Assembly (NCBI GenBank): GCA_947258735.1
Contig: CAMYJJ010000006.1
Coordinates: 1-30,868, forward strand
Direction: 5' to 3'
Length of the DNA stretch: 30,868 bases
Origin: Thermodesulfovibrionia bacterium
Lineage (GTDB): Bacteria > Nitrospirota > Thermodesulfovibrionia > UBA6902
Every line of letters starts with the position of its first letter. Within the stretch, counting starts at the first letter, position 1. The notes beneath the pieces are model-generated. The model saw only the letters and a program-made list of their open reading frames with translations, searched no databases and had not been told where the DNA came from. Of the stretch, positions 8,384 through 15,573 are shown piece after piece. Position numbers and translations under genes: made by a program.

Positions 8384-9255
8384 ATTTTTTCAGCCACCCT
8401 CAGTTTTGCGCTTCGGGAAGAAGGGTTCTCTCTCTGTTCTTCCCAGCGCGGTATCAAAGGTTTTTTTGTAATGATATTAAACAGGCCTTCTTTGGCAAGT
8501 TTCTTATATGCGTTTTTCACTATTCTGTCTTCAAGGGAATGATATGCCAGTATGCAGAGTCTGCCCTCTTTCTTTAATATCTCCGCCCCGTTGTCAATAA
8601 CAGCTGCAACCTGTTCCAGTTCCCTGTTCACCTCTATTCTCAGGGCCTGAAACGTCCTTGTTGCAGGGTGAATCCTCTGTTTTCTTCCGATGGACTTTTC
8701 GATAATGGTCGCCAGTTCCCTGCACGACTCTATCCTCTTTTTTTCCCGTGCATAAATAATTGCCCGTGCAATCCTTCTGCTTCTTCTTTCTTCACCGTAT
8801 GTCCAGATGAGATCCGCCAGCTTCTGCCAGTGATACGTATTTACGATCATCTCTGCCGTAACATCCTGCCTTTTGTCCATTCTCATGTCCAGCGGCTCGT
8901 CTTTGAGGAAGCTGAATCCTCTGTCATCAGCCTTCATCTGCAGTGTAGAAAAACCGAGGTCAAGGAGAATACCGTCCACCTCCTTAAAGCCCAGACTGCT
9001 TACAACGGATTTGATATTTGAAAAACTGTCCCTGACAACGTGAACGTTTTCATATCCCTTTAATCGTTCACCGGCAATTCTCAGGGCATCATCGTCCCTG
9101 TCAATACCGATCAACACACATTGCGGGGTATTCTGAAGGATTCCCTCGGCGTGTCCGCCAAGTCCCAGTGTTGCATCAACATATATGCCGGTTTCTTTTA
9201 AAGCCAAATTCTCTAAAACCTCCTCCCTCATGACCGGGACGTGTACTATTGCCAT
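8380..9255 (-). CDS. rsmH: 16S rRNA (cytosine-1402-N4)-methyltransferase RsmH (MraW)
   Basis: S-adenosylmethionine-dependent enzyme that N4-methylates C1402 in the ribosomal P site. The start HVPVMREEVLENL is the family signature, and the cofactor loop is YVDATLGLGGHAEGIL (about 24-39). DGILLDLGFSTLQ, the acidic region DMRMDK and ATRTFQALRIEVNREL follow, and a C-terminal LAYHSLEDRIVK closes the catalytic part. Length 291 is somewhat shorter than the usual 300-310. The ATG abuts the mraZ stop (TAAATG), and the stop overlaps the ftsL start, so the three genes are tightly coupled. Confidence 0.98.
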   Translation of the reverse strand: MAIVHVPVMREEVLENLALKETGIYVDATLGLGGHAEGILQNTPQCVLIGIDRDDDALRIAGERLKGYENVHVVRDSFSNIKSVVSSLGFKEVDGILLDLGFSTLQMKADDRGFSFLKDEPLDMRMDKRQDVTAEMIVNTYHWQKLADLIWTYGEERRSRRIARAIIYAREKKRIESCRELATIIEKSIGRKQRIHPATRTFQALRIEVNRELEQVAAVIDNGAEILKKEGRLCILAYHSLEDRIVKNAYKKLAKEGLFNIITKKPLIPRWEEQRENPSSRSAKLRVAEKI

Positions 9256-9708
9256 TTAAAGCCCAAGATTAATAAACTCCTCCTTAAAGGCCTCTCTGTC
9301 TATCTTTGCAGGATCTGCTACTCCCTCAAGTTCTCCCTTGTCCCAAACCTCAATCCTGTTGCCCAGTCCAAGCAGCACTACCTCTCCATTTAAATCAGCA
9401 TCAACCCTCAGCGCAGGTGCCACCGGCACTCTCCCCTGTTTGTCTATTTCGCACTCAACTGCAGAGCCGATGACTCTTCGCATGAAATACTTGATAGCAT
9501 CTGATGTCTGCGGCATCTGGTTGACCTTATCAATCAGCTTCTGCCATTCATCAACAGGGTACGCGCTGAGGCACCTGTCAAACACTTCATTTGTTATAAT
9601 TAACTTCGAGGAGTGATTTGAGGAAAGGATCTCACGGAACTGAGCAGGAACCAGTAGCCGGCCCTTTGAATCAAGCGACTTGTAATGTTTTCCTGAAAAA
9701 CCCGGCAC
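9256..9708 (-). CDS. mraZ: Transcriptional regulator MraZ (start moved to an internal GTG)
   Basis: DNA-binding protein of the SpoVT/AbrB-like MraZ family that controls the dcw operon. Two MraZ repeats are visible: HYKSLDSKGRLLVPAQFRE near the start and ECEIDKQGRVPVAPALR near residues 86-102. The frame could begin at GTG 9729, but GTG 9708 is preferred. It is preceded by GGAGGA in the preceding codons and yields MPGFSGKHYKSLD, which aligns with the usual N-terminus. It also leaves the GTGG operator repeats in the leader instead of the coding region. The predicted protein is then 150 residues, normal for MraZ. First gene of the dcw operon. Confidence 0.95.
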   Translation of the reverse strand: MPGFSGKHYKSLDSKGRLLVPAQFREILSSNHSSKLIITNEVFDRCLSAYPVDEWQKLIDKVNQMPQTSDAIKYFMRRVIGSAVECEIDKQGRVPVAPALRVDADLNGEVVLLGLGNRIEVWDKGELEGVADPAKIDREAFKEEFINLGL

Positions 9709-9715
9709 CTTTCCT

Positions 9716-9739
9716 CCACGATTAACCACTTTTCACCAC
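9716..9739 (-). promoter_or_regulatory. Predicted MraZ box (three GTGG repeats at 10-bp period)
   Basis: On the minus strand GTGG occurs at 9739-9736, 9729-9726 and 9719-9716, exactly ten bases apart, between the mraZ promoter and the preferred GTG start. MraZ proteins are known to bind three or four short G-rich direct repeats with about one helical turn spacing upstream of their own gene. The match in position and spacing suggests autoregulation of the dcw operon. The last repeat partly overlaps the ribosome site. Confidence 0.7.
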
Positions 9740-9750
9740 CATTACAGGAA

Positions 9751-9779
9751 AGTATATGTAAGGAGGCGATTATTGTCAA
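9751..9779 (-). promoter_or_regulatory. Sigma-70 type promoter of the mraZ/dcw operon
   Basis: Read on the minus strand, TTGACA (9779-9774) and TATACT (9756-9751) are separated by exactly 17 bases. The -35 box is perfect and the -10 box matches five of six positions. Transcription would start near 9744, a few bases before the GTGG repeats. It is the clearest promoter in the window. Confidence 0.8.
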
Positions 9780-9865
9780 GAAAAAAATGACATATTTTTA
9801 TACACTCCACATTTTGTGATGATAAAACACAGGACACACTACCTGTTGTATGGACGATTAGCTAA

Positions 9866-10084
9866 GAAGTCTTTCTGGTAGTTCACCTCCAATTTAGTGA
9901 TTCATGTGCTGTTCCCGGTAATCCTTATGCACCTCCCTTATTTTCAAACCACCCTGTAGACATATCCCGCATCGATTATATATTTACAAAACAAGCTGAG
10001 GTTGTTAACAGCCAGGTCATATTTGATGATTACCCCTGGGTATCAGACCATTCAGGGGCACTTACAAAAGTAGCTCTTCAATAG
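9866..10084 (+). pseudogene. Remnant: C-terminal end of an endonuclease/exonuclease/phosphatase family protein
   Basis: A frame without a start codon, open from 9866 to the TAG at 10082-10084, ends with SRIDYIFTKQAEVV, then YPWVSDHSGALTKVALQ. RIDYIF followed by a SDH motif is the C-terminal signature of the endonuclease/exonuclease/phosphatase fold (DNase I/AP endonuclease-like), where the SDH histidine is catalytic. Everything before that domain end is missing: upstream the frame is stopped at 9863 and the mraZ promoter lies only about 90 bases away. It is thus a truncated leftover in the mraZ-xerD spacer. The rest of this spacer, about 9780-9865 and 10085-10158, shows no other gene. Family assignment is from memory of the motif. 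Confidence 0.6.
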
Positions 10085-10158
10085 AACAAGGGACACATCT
10101 CACAGGTCCTGCCCCCGCAACTTGCATATGCATTCTTGATTGCTGTATTCTGAAACGT

Positions 10159-11034
10159 ATGATCGATCCTGTTGAAAGATTTTTGAATTATCTCACAGTT
10201 GAAAAAGGGCTTTCAGCAAATACCCTTGAAGCGTATAAGAGAGACATTACCAGGTTCAGAAAACATATAGAAGATGCAGGTCAGTCCATAACAGGTTTTA
10301 CACGGGCTGATATCGTCTCCTATATAACCTTTCTCCGCGACTGCGGGAACCAGTCTTCTACGGTAGCGAGACATATTGCTTCGATCAGGGGACTCTGCAG
10401 GTTTTTTCTGTTGGAAGGAATCATCAGGGAAGACCCTGTTGAAAATCTCTCTACACCAAAGGGTTGGAAGAAAATTCCAAGAATCATAGGATCAGAAGAG
10501 GTGACTGATCTGCTGAACAAACCTGAAGGCAAAGCCCTCTCTCTCCGCGACAGGGCCATGCTTGAAATTATTTACTCATCGGGATTACGGGCCAGTGAGG
10601 TTATTAATATTAAAATGGACGATATAAACTTCGAGGCCGGTTTCATAACCGTGACCGGCAAAGGCTCAAAGCAGCGTGTTGTGCCTGTTCACGAGCTGGC
10701 CCTGAAAACTGTCACCGACTACATCGAGACCGTACGTCCCGGTATACTCAGAAAAAGGACCAGCCCGTATCTTTTCATCGCAAAAGGCGGCAAACCAATG
10801 ACCAGGCAGAGGTTGTGGCAGTTAATAAAGACATACTCAGCCGGATCGTCCGTAAACATTTCCCCTCATACTCTCAGACACTGCTTTGCCAGTCATCTTC
10901 TGGACGGAGGAGCAGACCTGAGGGCGCTGCAGAAGATGCTCGGGCATACCGACATTTCGACAACCCAGATCTATACGAAGGTCACACCTGAAAGGTTAAG
11001 AAAGGTCCACAAGGACTACCATCCCCGCGGCTAA
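10159..11034 (+). CDS. xerD: Tyrosine recombinase XerD/XerC
   Basis: Site-specific recombinase that resolves chromosome dimers at dif near the terminus. The N-terminal SAM-like core-binding domain starts with FLNYLTVEKGLSANTLEAY. The catalytic domain holds R144 (SGLRASEV), K168 (GKGSK), H237-x-x-R240 (SPHTLRHCF), H263 (LGHTDISTTQ) and the nucleophile Y272 (IYTKV). All six conserved positions are present, and 291 residues is typical. Whether it is functionally XerC or XerD cannot be decided from one paralogue. It is divergent from the dcw operon, with no strong ribosome site before the ATG. Confidence 0.93.
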   Translation: MIDPVERFLNYLTVEKGLSANTLEAYKRDITRFRKHIEDAGQSITGFTRADIVSYITFLRDCGNQSSTVARHIASIRGLCRFFLLEGIIREDPVENLSTPKGWKKIPRIIGSEEVTDLLNKPEGKALSLRDRAMLEIIYSSGLRASEVINIKMDDINFEAGFITVTGKGSKQRVVPVHELALKTVTDYIETVRPGILRKRTSPYLFIAKGGKPMTRQRLWQLIKTYSAGSSVNISPHTLRHCFASHLLDGGADLRALQKMLGHTDISTTQIYTKVTPERLRKVHKDYHPRG

Positions 11035-11449
11035 TTAATAACCCGAAAACACTTTTTCTATAAAAATATAGATCTGTGAGATTCTGAGGACATTACCGAC
11101 AAGTCAATGAAATCATGATTACAGTAGGCTCGCTGACTTATCTCTATAATGTTCAAAATAGGCTAGGATGCAAGGTCATTTATAACATCATGAAGTCTTC
11201 TGAACATCCTCAGTTTGTAGATTATCGATAACACATATCTATTTTCATAATCGAAGTGTTGAAGACTATCGTAATATCTAATTTTTAAATGGATTCTTGC
11301 AAATCAGTATGTTGAGGATAATATAAATTTATCAAGAAATAGCGAGTGTTAGATTGCTCCTGAAATGATATAAAAGAGGCTAGGAAAATCCCAGCCTTTT
11401 TTGGGGTAATGATCAAAATTATAGTTTCTATTTCGATAGTTATTGTGCC
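11035..11449. other. AT-rich non-coding stretch after xerD
   Basis: No convincing gene is seen. Both strands are broken by frequent stops, and only short fragments stay open. The one clear element is the hairpin and T-run at 11378-11402. AACATCCTCAGT at 11204-11215 recurs in the AT-rich stretch near 13031, which may be a chance match or a decayed duplicated sequence. Confidence 0.5.
11378..11402. terminator. Rho-independent terminator, probably bidirectional
   Basis: GGCT-A-GGA, loop AAA, TCC-C-AGCC forms a stem with one A-C mismatch, followed on the plus strand by six T. On the minus strand the same stem is followed by TCTTTT. It lies about 50 bases downstream of the stop of the minus-strand secreted-protein gene and would also end readthrough from xerD. 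Confidence 0.75.
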
Positions 11450-11935
11450 CTATTCAGAATTAATTACTGTAGGACTTATAATTTCCGTGGTCAGTTCAGA
11501 GATGATATCAACTATCTTATTGCGACTCCCTTTACAAACAAAATTTGTCTCACGAGCGTCACTATCCCCATCATAACTAATGACTTTCAGGTTGCTTGCT
11601 GTACATCCCTGAGACATAACTAATGTGTGTATAGCAGTTCCTCTTAAGGAGCAGTCATCTGTGCTTACAATATCGTGACTCATGTAGATACGGTCTATTG
11701 CATGCGTAACATCTCCACTCGCATCAAATCGAACGTCTTGAATTAAAACAGGGCTCCAACTAGATAGAGCACAAATGTACTTACCGATTAAAACCTCATT
11801 CTGTATTAAACGAGCAGGAACATTCTCTCTCGCCCCCTGGGCAGAAGTTGATGCAGACATCCCCAAAAGTATGATTATAGCAGCAGATAATAGAAGGGAT
11901 AATCTTGATACAGACAATTTTCTGATGGTTTTCAT
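11450..11935 (-). CDS. Secreted protein of unknown function with four cysteines
   Basis: I do not recognise a family. The 161-residue product has a clear signal peptide: basic start MKTIRKLSVSRLS, hydrophobic core LLLSAAIIILLGMSAS, and a likely cleavage after SAQ or TSA near residue 33. The mature part has four cysteines (in YICALSS, DDCSLRG, SQGCTAS and NFVCKGS), enough for two disulfides, and ends in a beta-rich looking region. AAAGGAG about ten bases before the ATG supports the start. A terminator follows. A possible -10 box (TATAAT, 11973-11968) lies upstream with an inverted repeat where the -35 would be. The gene stands alone in an AT-rich stretch unlike its neighbours, which hints at acquisition. 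Export to the periplasm is inferred from the signal peptide. Confidence 0.75.
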   Translation of the reverse strand: MKTIRKLSVSRLSLLLSAAIIILLGMSASTSAQGARENVPARLIQNEVLIGKYICALSSWSPVLIQDVRFDASGDVTHAIDRIYMSHDIVSTDDCSLRGTAIHTLVMSQGCTASNLKVISYDGDSDARETNFVCKGSRNKIVDIISELTTEIISPTVINSE

Positions 11936-11981
11936 TTACTAAAATCTCCTTTCCTTAGCGACTTTTTATTATATATGTGAC

Positions 11982-12000
11982 AGATGCTAATATCGCATCT
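11982..12000. repeat. Inverted repeat upstream of the secreted-protein gene (possible operator)
   Basis: AGATGC at 11982-11987 and GCATCT at 11995-12000 form a 6-base inverted repeat with a 7-base centre. It lies about ten bases upstream of the TATAAT (11973-11968) of the minus-strand gene, overlapping the expected -35 position. It also overlaps the start of the plus-strand small frame. A short repeat like this can occur by chance. Confidence 0.35.
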
Positions 12001-12202
12001 CTTCATGTATAAAGGTATGCGTTGTAAAAAGAGATGGTTAAGCCCGAATTCTTTATATAATACTATATTTTTAATCATTATGTCCATTGCAGGGTGTTAC
12101 ATAACTGGACTATTTACAGGTTGGGCCAGCTTTAAGCCTACGCATACGACACGTGTGTTGGCAGAGATCTTACTACCCTACAATCTCAACTTCGTGTCGT
12201 AA
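11984..12202 (+). CDS. Possible small lipoprotein or membrane peptide, unknown function
   Basis: A 72-residue frame, or 61 residues from the inner ATG at 12017. After a basic stretch (MRCKKRWLSPNS) comes a hydrophobic run, LYNTIFLIIMSIAGCYITGLF. IAGC fits the lipobox consensus, so a lipoprotein with a short mature part is possible. No good ribosome site precedes either ATG. It points away from the secreted-protein gene. It could equally be a chance frame in AT-rich DNA, so confidence is low. Confidence 0.25.
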   Translation: MLISHLFMYKGMRCKKRWLSPNSLYNTIFLIIMSIAGCYITGLFTGWASFKPTHTTRVLAEILLPYNLNFVS

Positions 12203-12648
12203 GAGGTGACAGGAAAAGTAATTAATCCTCTCACTTTCTGGAATAAATTAAGCCTTTTCTTAATGAATGGCATTTTATACTTTAAGCGAATTATCTAGAT
12301 ATGCTGAAACCACCATAACTGTTATTTATCTTGTAATTTATAGCGCCATGGAACAACAAGATAATACAGATGTGTCAGTGATTCACGATGAATAAGCAGT
12401 TGAGTATAGTTGACTGTTGTCAATAGCTGATGAAGCAGAATATTAAAGATTGATATAAATTATTATTTATTTGCAGTGACTCTGAAATCGAGGATTGTAT
12501 CATGTTGCCTTCCTAAAAGAACGATCCACGGCTACCAATAATATCTAAAAGTCTTGAAATTGAGAAGATTTTGAAAATAGGAAATGCACATTATTACTTA
12601 AGAGCTATAGAAGAATGAAAATGAGGTTTAATGCTTGAAGCAGGGTGT

Positions 12649-12756
12649 CTAACTTTTACATGTAGGCATTTTTATTGCAATAAATAAAGAATAAGTGATG
12701 ATAAATAGCACTACAAGAAAACTTGCGATGAAGATTTTTGATATTAATGTAAGCAT
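12649..12756 (-). CDS. 35-residue single-span membrane microprotein
   Basis: The predicted peptide starts MLTLISKIFIASFLVVLFI and ends KMPTCKS. Nearly the whole length is one hydrophobic segment (about residues 4-28), followed by a short tail with one cysteine. The ribosome site is the strongest in the neighbourhood: AAGGAGG six bases before the ATG. A promoter with a perfect TATAAT lies upstream at 12781-12809. An in-frame ATG six bases earlier lies too close to the ribosome site. No family is recognised; size and composition resemble hydrophobic toxins and regulatory membrane peptides, but there is no visible antisense RNA or antitoxin. A function is not assigned. Confidence 0.6.
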   Translation of the reverse strand: MLTLISKIFIASFLVVLFIITYSLFIAIKMPTCKS

Positions 12757-12780
12757 TGTCATCCTCCTTATTATAAGTTA

Positions 12781-12809
12781 ATTATATAAATATGCAAAAT
12801 TAATGCCAG
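12781..12809 (-). promoter_or_regulatory. Predicted promoter of the 35-codon gene
   Basis: On the minus strand CTGGCA (12809-12804) and TATAAT (12786-12781) are 17 bases apart. The -10 is perfect and the -35 matches four of six positions. A start near 12774 leaves a leader of about 20 bases holding AAGGAGG. In AT-rich DNA such matches are commoner, so the support is moderate. Confidence 0.5.
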
Positions 12810-13347
12810 AGCATATTAAAATACTGCCTTTTGTTTTTGCCAATTAAAACAGTGCGTTATGATAATTAAAAAGTAATATTTTATTAGTTGAGAATAGAAA
12901 TGGCACATTCGTTACTGTGTCATGTCACAATCTCACAATTATTATGCATCGATAGTTATCTTACTATTTGGCAGATGATAGTAAGTAATCAAAATAATCC
13001 ATAGTGAATTAAATTGTATTGATAACTTCATAACATCCTCAGTATTTGGTCGGCCTACCAATGATTAAAAGAGAGAAAGTCTATGAAATCTGCCAATCTC
13101 CATTTCATTCATAAGATAATCAAATCTTGACAATCCAGACAGACGCAATTTTATTGATATGCCTGATAAATACTCAAAAATGAGATCTATTCAACACTGC
13201 AAATAAGAGGGTATTAGTGAGAATAAGTTCTGACTCAAACTTATTCATTATTATCAATTAGCTATGTTCCTGAAACATTTTCTAATGTATATTGGAAATG
13301 AGCGATATGAATAGGGAATGGAGTGCTATTGAATGTTCTCGAAGAAT

Positions 13348-14601
13348 TTATTTCTTGATTCTTCTTATCTTTGCACCAAGCCGTTCAAATTTTGCCTCTA
13401 TTTTTTCATATCCCCGGTCAATGTGATAGACCCGGTCCACAACTGTTGTGCCCTTTGCTGCCAGTCCTGCAAGAATGAGTGAGGCACTCGCACGCAGATC
13501 AGTGGCCATTACCGGTGCGCCCTTGAGAACATCCACTCCCTTGACCGTTGCGGTCGACCCCTCTATTTTTATATCAGCGCCCATTCTTTTTAACTCGGCA
13601 ACATGCATGAACCTGTTTTCAAATATATTTTCTGTAATAAGGCTTGTTCCATCTGCTATCGTCATCAGGGTCATAAACTGCGCCTGCATGTCTGTCGGGA
13701 ATCCGGGATAGGGCATTGTTTTTATATCTTCTGACGTCGGGCGTCCAGGTCCCTGTACATGAATGGTTGAAGCGTTGTGGGTTATATCTGCTCCTGTTTC
13801 CCTGAGCTTGCTTATAAAGGAATCAGTATGGCCGGGACTACAGTTATCAATCGTAACTTCACCTCCTGATATGGCTGCTGCTGTCAGAAACGTACCTGTC
13901 TCTATTCTGTCAGGGATTATTTTGTAGCTTAAGGGCTTAAGACTGGTTACCCCTTTAATGTTAATTATGCTCGTGCCTGCCCCCTCAATTTCCGCTCCCA
14001 TTGATATAAGGGCATTGGCAAGATCAGTAATCTCAGGCTCGCATGCAGCATTCTCCAGCAGTGTTTCCCCCTCAGCAAGTGTTGCTGCCATCATGAGATT
14101 CTCGGTCCCGGTCACCGTAGGCATATCAAAATAAATTACTGCCCCCTTCAGCCTCTTTGCCTTTGCATGAATATAACCTTCAGAAAGATCAATGCTGGCC
14201 CCCATTTTTTCAAGCCCCATGATATGGAGATTAATCGGTCTGGCGCCTATTGCGCATCCACCGGGCAGGGAGACCTTTGCCTCACCTGTTCTGGCAAGCA
14301 GAGGTCCAAGAACAAGTACAGAAGCCCGCATTGTTTTCACAAAGTCATAGGGCGCCTCAATGGATGTAATGTTATTTGATTGAAGAATGGCCTCATCATC
14401 TTCCTGATGGTACCCCATACCAAGGTGAGCCAGGAGCTTCCCCATTGTTGTTATGTCACGAAGAAGGGGAATGTTGAAGATTGTATTTTCACCCGGACCG
14501 AGGATGGATGCTGCCATTACCGGCAGGGCCGCGTTTTTTGCACCGCTTATTCTTACATTGCCCTTAAGACTTGATCCACCTTCAATCTCTATCTTATCCA
14601 T
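13348..14601 (-). CDS. murA: UDP-N-acetylglucosamine 1-carboxyvinyltransferase MurA
   Basis: First committed step of peptidoglycan synthesis: transfer of enolpyruvate from phosphoenolpyruvate to UDP-GlcNAc in the cytoplasm. K22-N23 ([12 protein letters not shown]) and the active-site C116 in [15 protein letters not shown] are present, so the fosfomycin-sensitive Cys form is expected. [16 protein letters not shown] and the C-terminal [15 protein letters not shown] follow the family pattern. Length 417 is standard. The start overlaps the last 13 bases of prmC. It is the last gene of the rpmE-DUF1385-prfA-prmC string, and AT-rich gene-poor DNA lies downstream. Confidence 0.98.
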   Translation of the reverse strand: MDKIEIEGGSSLKGNVRISGAKNAALPVMAASILGPGENTIFNIPLLRDITTMGKLLAHLGMGYHQEDDEAILQSNNITSIEAPYDFVKTMRASVLVLGPLLARTGEAKVSLPGGCAIGARPINLHIMGLEKMGASIDLSEGYIHAKAKRLKGAVIYFDMPTVTGTENLMMAATLAEGETLLENAACEPEITDLANALISMGAEIEGAGTSIINIKGVTSLKPLSYKIIPDRIETGTFLTAAAISGGEVTIDNCSPGHTDSFISKLRETGADITHNASTIHVQGPGRPTSEDIKTMPYPGFPTDMQAQFMTLMTIADGTSLITENIFENRFMHVAELKRMGADIKIEGSTATVKGVDVLKGAPVMATDLRASASLILAGLAAKGTTVVDRVYHIDRGYEKIEAKFERLGAKIRRIKK

Positions 14602-15512
14602 GTTGCCTGTATGACCCTCTCTTTTCCGCTGTAGTCTTTTATCATCTCAATCTGATTATATCCTGCATAATGTAACATCATGGCAATATCACCTGACTGG
14701 CCGTCCCCATGTTCAAACATAAGTAGCCCCTTGTTCGTCAAATAATGTACGGCCTCTGGTATAATCCGCCTGTAATAATCAAGTCCGTCTTCCCCTCCAT
14801 CCAGCGCCTTTAATGGCTCCCAGTCCCTGACTTCAGGCTGAAGATGTTTGATCTCCTCTTTTCTTATGTAAGGAGGATTTGAAATTATCATATCAAAAGC
14901 ATCTTCATTTCTGATTGCTTTAAAGAGGTCTCCCTTAAGAAATCTAACATTCGTGATGTTATTAATCCCGGCGTTTCTCTCTGCAACTTTCAGCGCTTCC
15001 TCAGAACTATCGCATCCAGTTACGACAGCCTCCGGAAATTGTTTTGCAATTGCTAGAGCCAGACAACCGCTGCCAGTGCAGAGATCCAGTACGCGGAGTT
15101 CAGAGTTTGGAGTTTGGAATTTAGTGTTAATTTCCCTGAAGCCTTGATCAGGGTTTTGTCTTTTACTCATAACTCTTAACTCATAACTCTTAACTGTCTT
15201 TAGAGCCTGTTCCGCCATCTGCTCTGTCTCGGGTCTGGGAATCAGGACCCCTTCACCCACTTCCAGCTTCATATTTATAAAATCAACGTTTCCAAGTATA
15301 TATTGAAGAGGCTCATGTTCTGTTCTGCGTTTAACCATTTGTCCAATCAAATGTTCATCTTCCTTATTCAAATCAGGATTATCTTTGTAGAGCTTTACAG
15401 GATCTATATGCAGACCATAGCGTATCATGAGCTCTGCTTCTCTCTCCGCAGCTTCAATGCCAAATGGCATAAGTGTTCTGGTGACTTCCTTGATTTTATC
15501 GATTGCCTTCAT
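14589..15512 (-). CDS. prmC: Release factor glutamine methyltransferase PrmC (HemK) with an in-frame repeat insertion
   Basis: Methylates the glutamine of the GGQ motif in release factors, using S-adenosylmethionine. The N-terminal helical domain is followed by VLIPRPETE (about 89-97), the cofactor loop [16 protein letters not shown] (141-156) and the NPPY catalytic motif (212-215). At 307 residues it is about 30 longer than usual. The excess is residues 108-138, between QALKTV and LRVLDLC; it reads [12 protein letters not shown] then QTPNSE and is encoded by two heptamer arrays. The linker between the two domains is a tolerant place. No ribosome site is visible before the ATG, where another heptamer array lies. 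It follows prfA, its substrate gene, and overlaps murA. Confidence 0.96.
   Translation of the reverse strand: MKAIDKIKEVTRTLMPFGIEAAEREAELMIRYGLHIDPVKLYKDNPDLNKEDEHLIGQMVKRRTEHEPLQYILGNVDFINMKLEVGEGVLIPRPETEQMAEQALKTVKSYELRVMSKRQNPDQGFREINTKFQTPNSELRVLDLCTGSGCLALAIAKQFPEAVVTGCDSSEEALKVAERNAGINNITNVRFLKGDLFKAIRNEDAFDMIISNPPYIRKEEIKHLQPEVRDWEPLKALDGGEDGLDYYRRIIPEAVHYLTNKGLLMFEHGDGQSGDIAMMLHYAGYNQIEMIKDYSGKERVIQATWIR
15096..15123. repeat. Heptanucleotide array inside prmC (first)
   Basis: Four consecutive units on the plus strand: GAGTTCA, GAGTTTG, GAGTTTG, GAATTTA. They encode the KFQTPNSE part of the extra segment between the N-terminal and catalytic domains of PrmC. The reading frame is intact. 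Confidence 0.8.
15165..15195. repeat. Heptanucleotide array inside prmC (second)
   Basis: A 14-base unit, ACTCATAACTCTTA, is present twice without change at 15165-15178 and 15179-15192, followed by ACT. Each unit is itself two related heptamers (ACTCATA, ACTCTTA). It encodes the KSYELRVMS part of the extra PrmC segment. Confidence 0.85.
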
Positions 15513-15518
15513 GATTTA

Positions 15519-15570
15519 GGTATCAGGTATCAGCTAATCCTGACTACTAACTACTGACTCCTGACTACTG
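15519..15570. repeat. Heptanucleotide array between prfA and prmC
   Basis: GGTATCA occurs twice (15519-15532), then eight bases, then TGACTAC, TAACTAC, TGACTCC, TGACTAC (15541-15568). It nearly fills the 61-base gap between the prfA stop and the prmC ATG, and no purine-rich ribosome site remains close to that ATG. Confidence 0.8.
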
Positions 15571-15573
15571 TCT

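Larger units (their letters stand above)
12203..13347. other. AT-rich gene-poor stretch before murA
   Basis: Apart from the 35-codon gene at 12649-12756 and its promoter, I see no supported gene in this stretch. Short open fragments exist, for example plus-strand 12516-12617 (ending LKIGNAHYYLRAIEE) and 13114-13206 (ending MRSIQHCK). They lack starts and are interrupted, so they look like decayed coding sequence at best. Base composition is visibly richer in A and T than the genes on either side. Confidence 0.5.

Noticed and set aside
8149..8577. 142-codon plus-strand frame over ftsL and rsmH
   Set aside because: Crosses two well-supported genes on the other strand; no domain seen.
12516..12617. 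Plus-strand open fragment ending LKIGNAHYYLRAIEE
   Set aside because: No start codon, short, and no family recognised; noted only as possible decayed coding sequence.
13076..13206. Chain of short plus-strand fragments (for example MKSANLHFIHKIIKS and MPDKYSKMRSIQHCK)
   Set aside because: Each is interrupted and in different frames; not enough to call a pseudogene.
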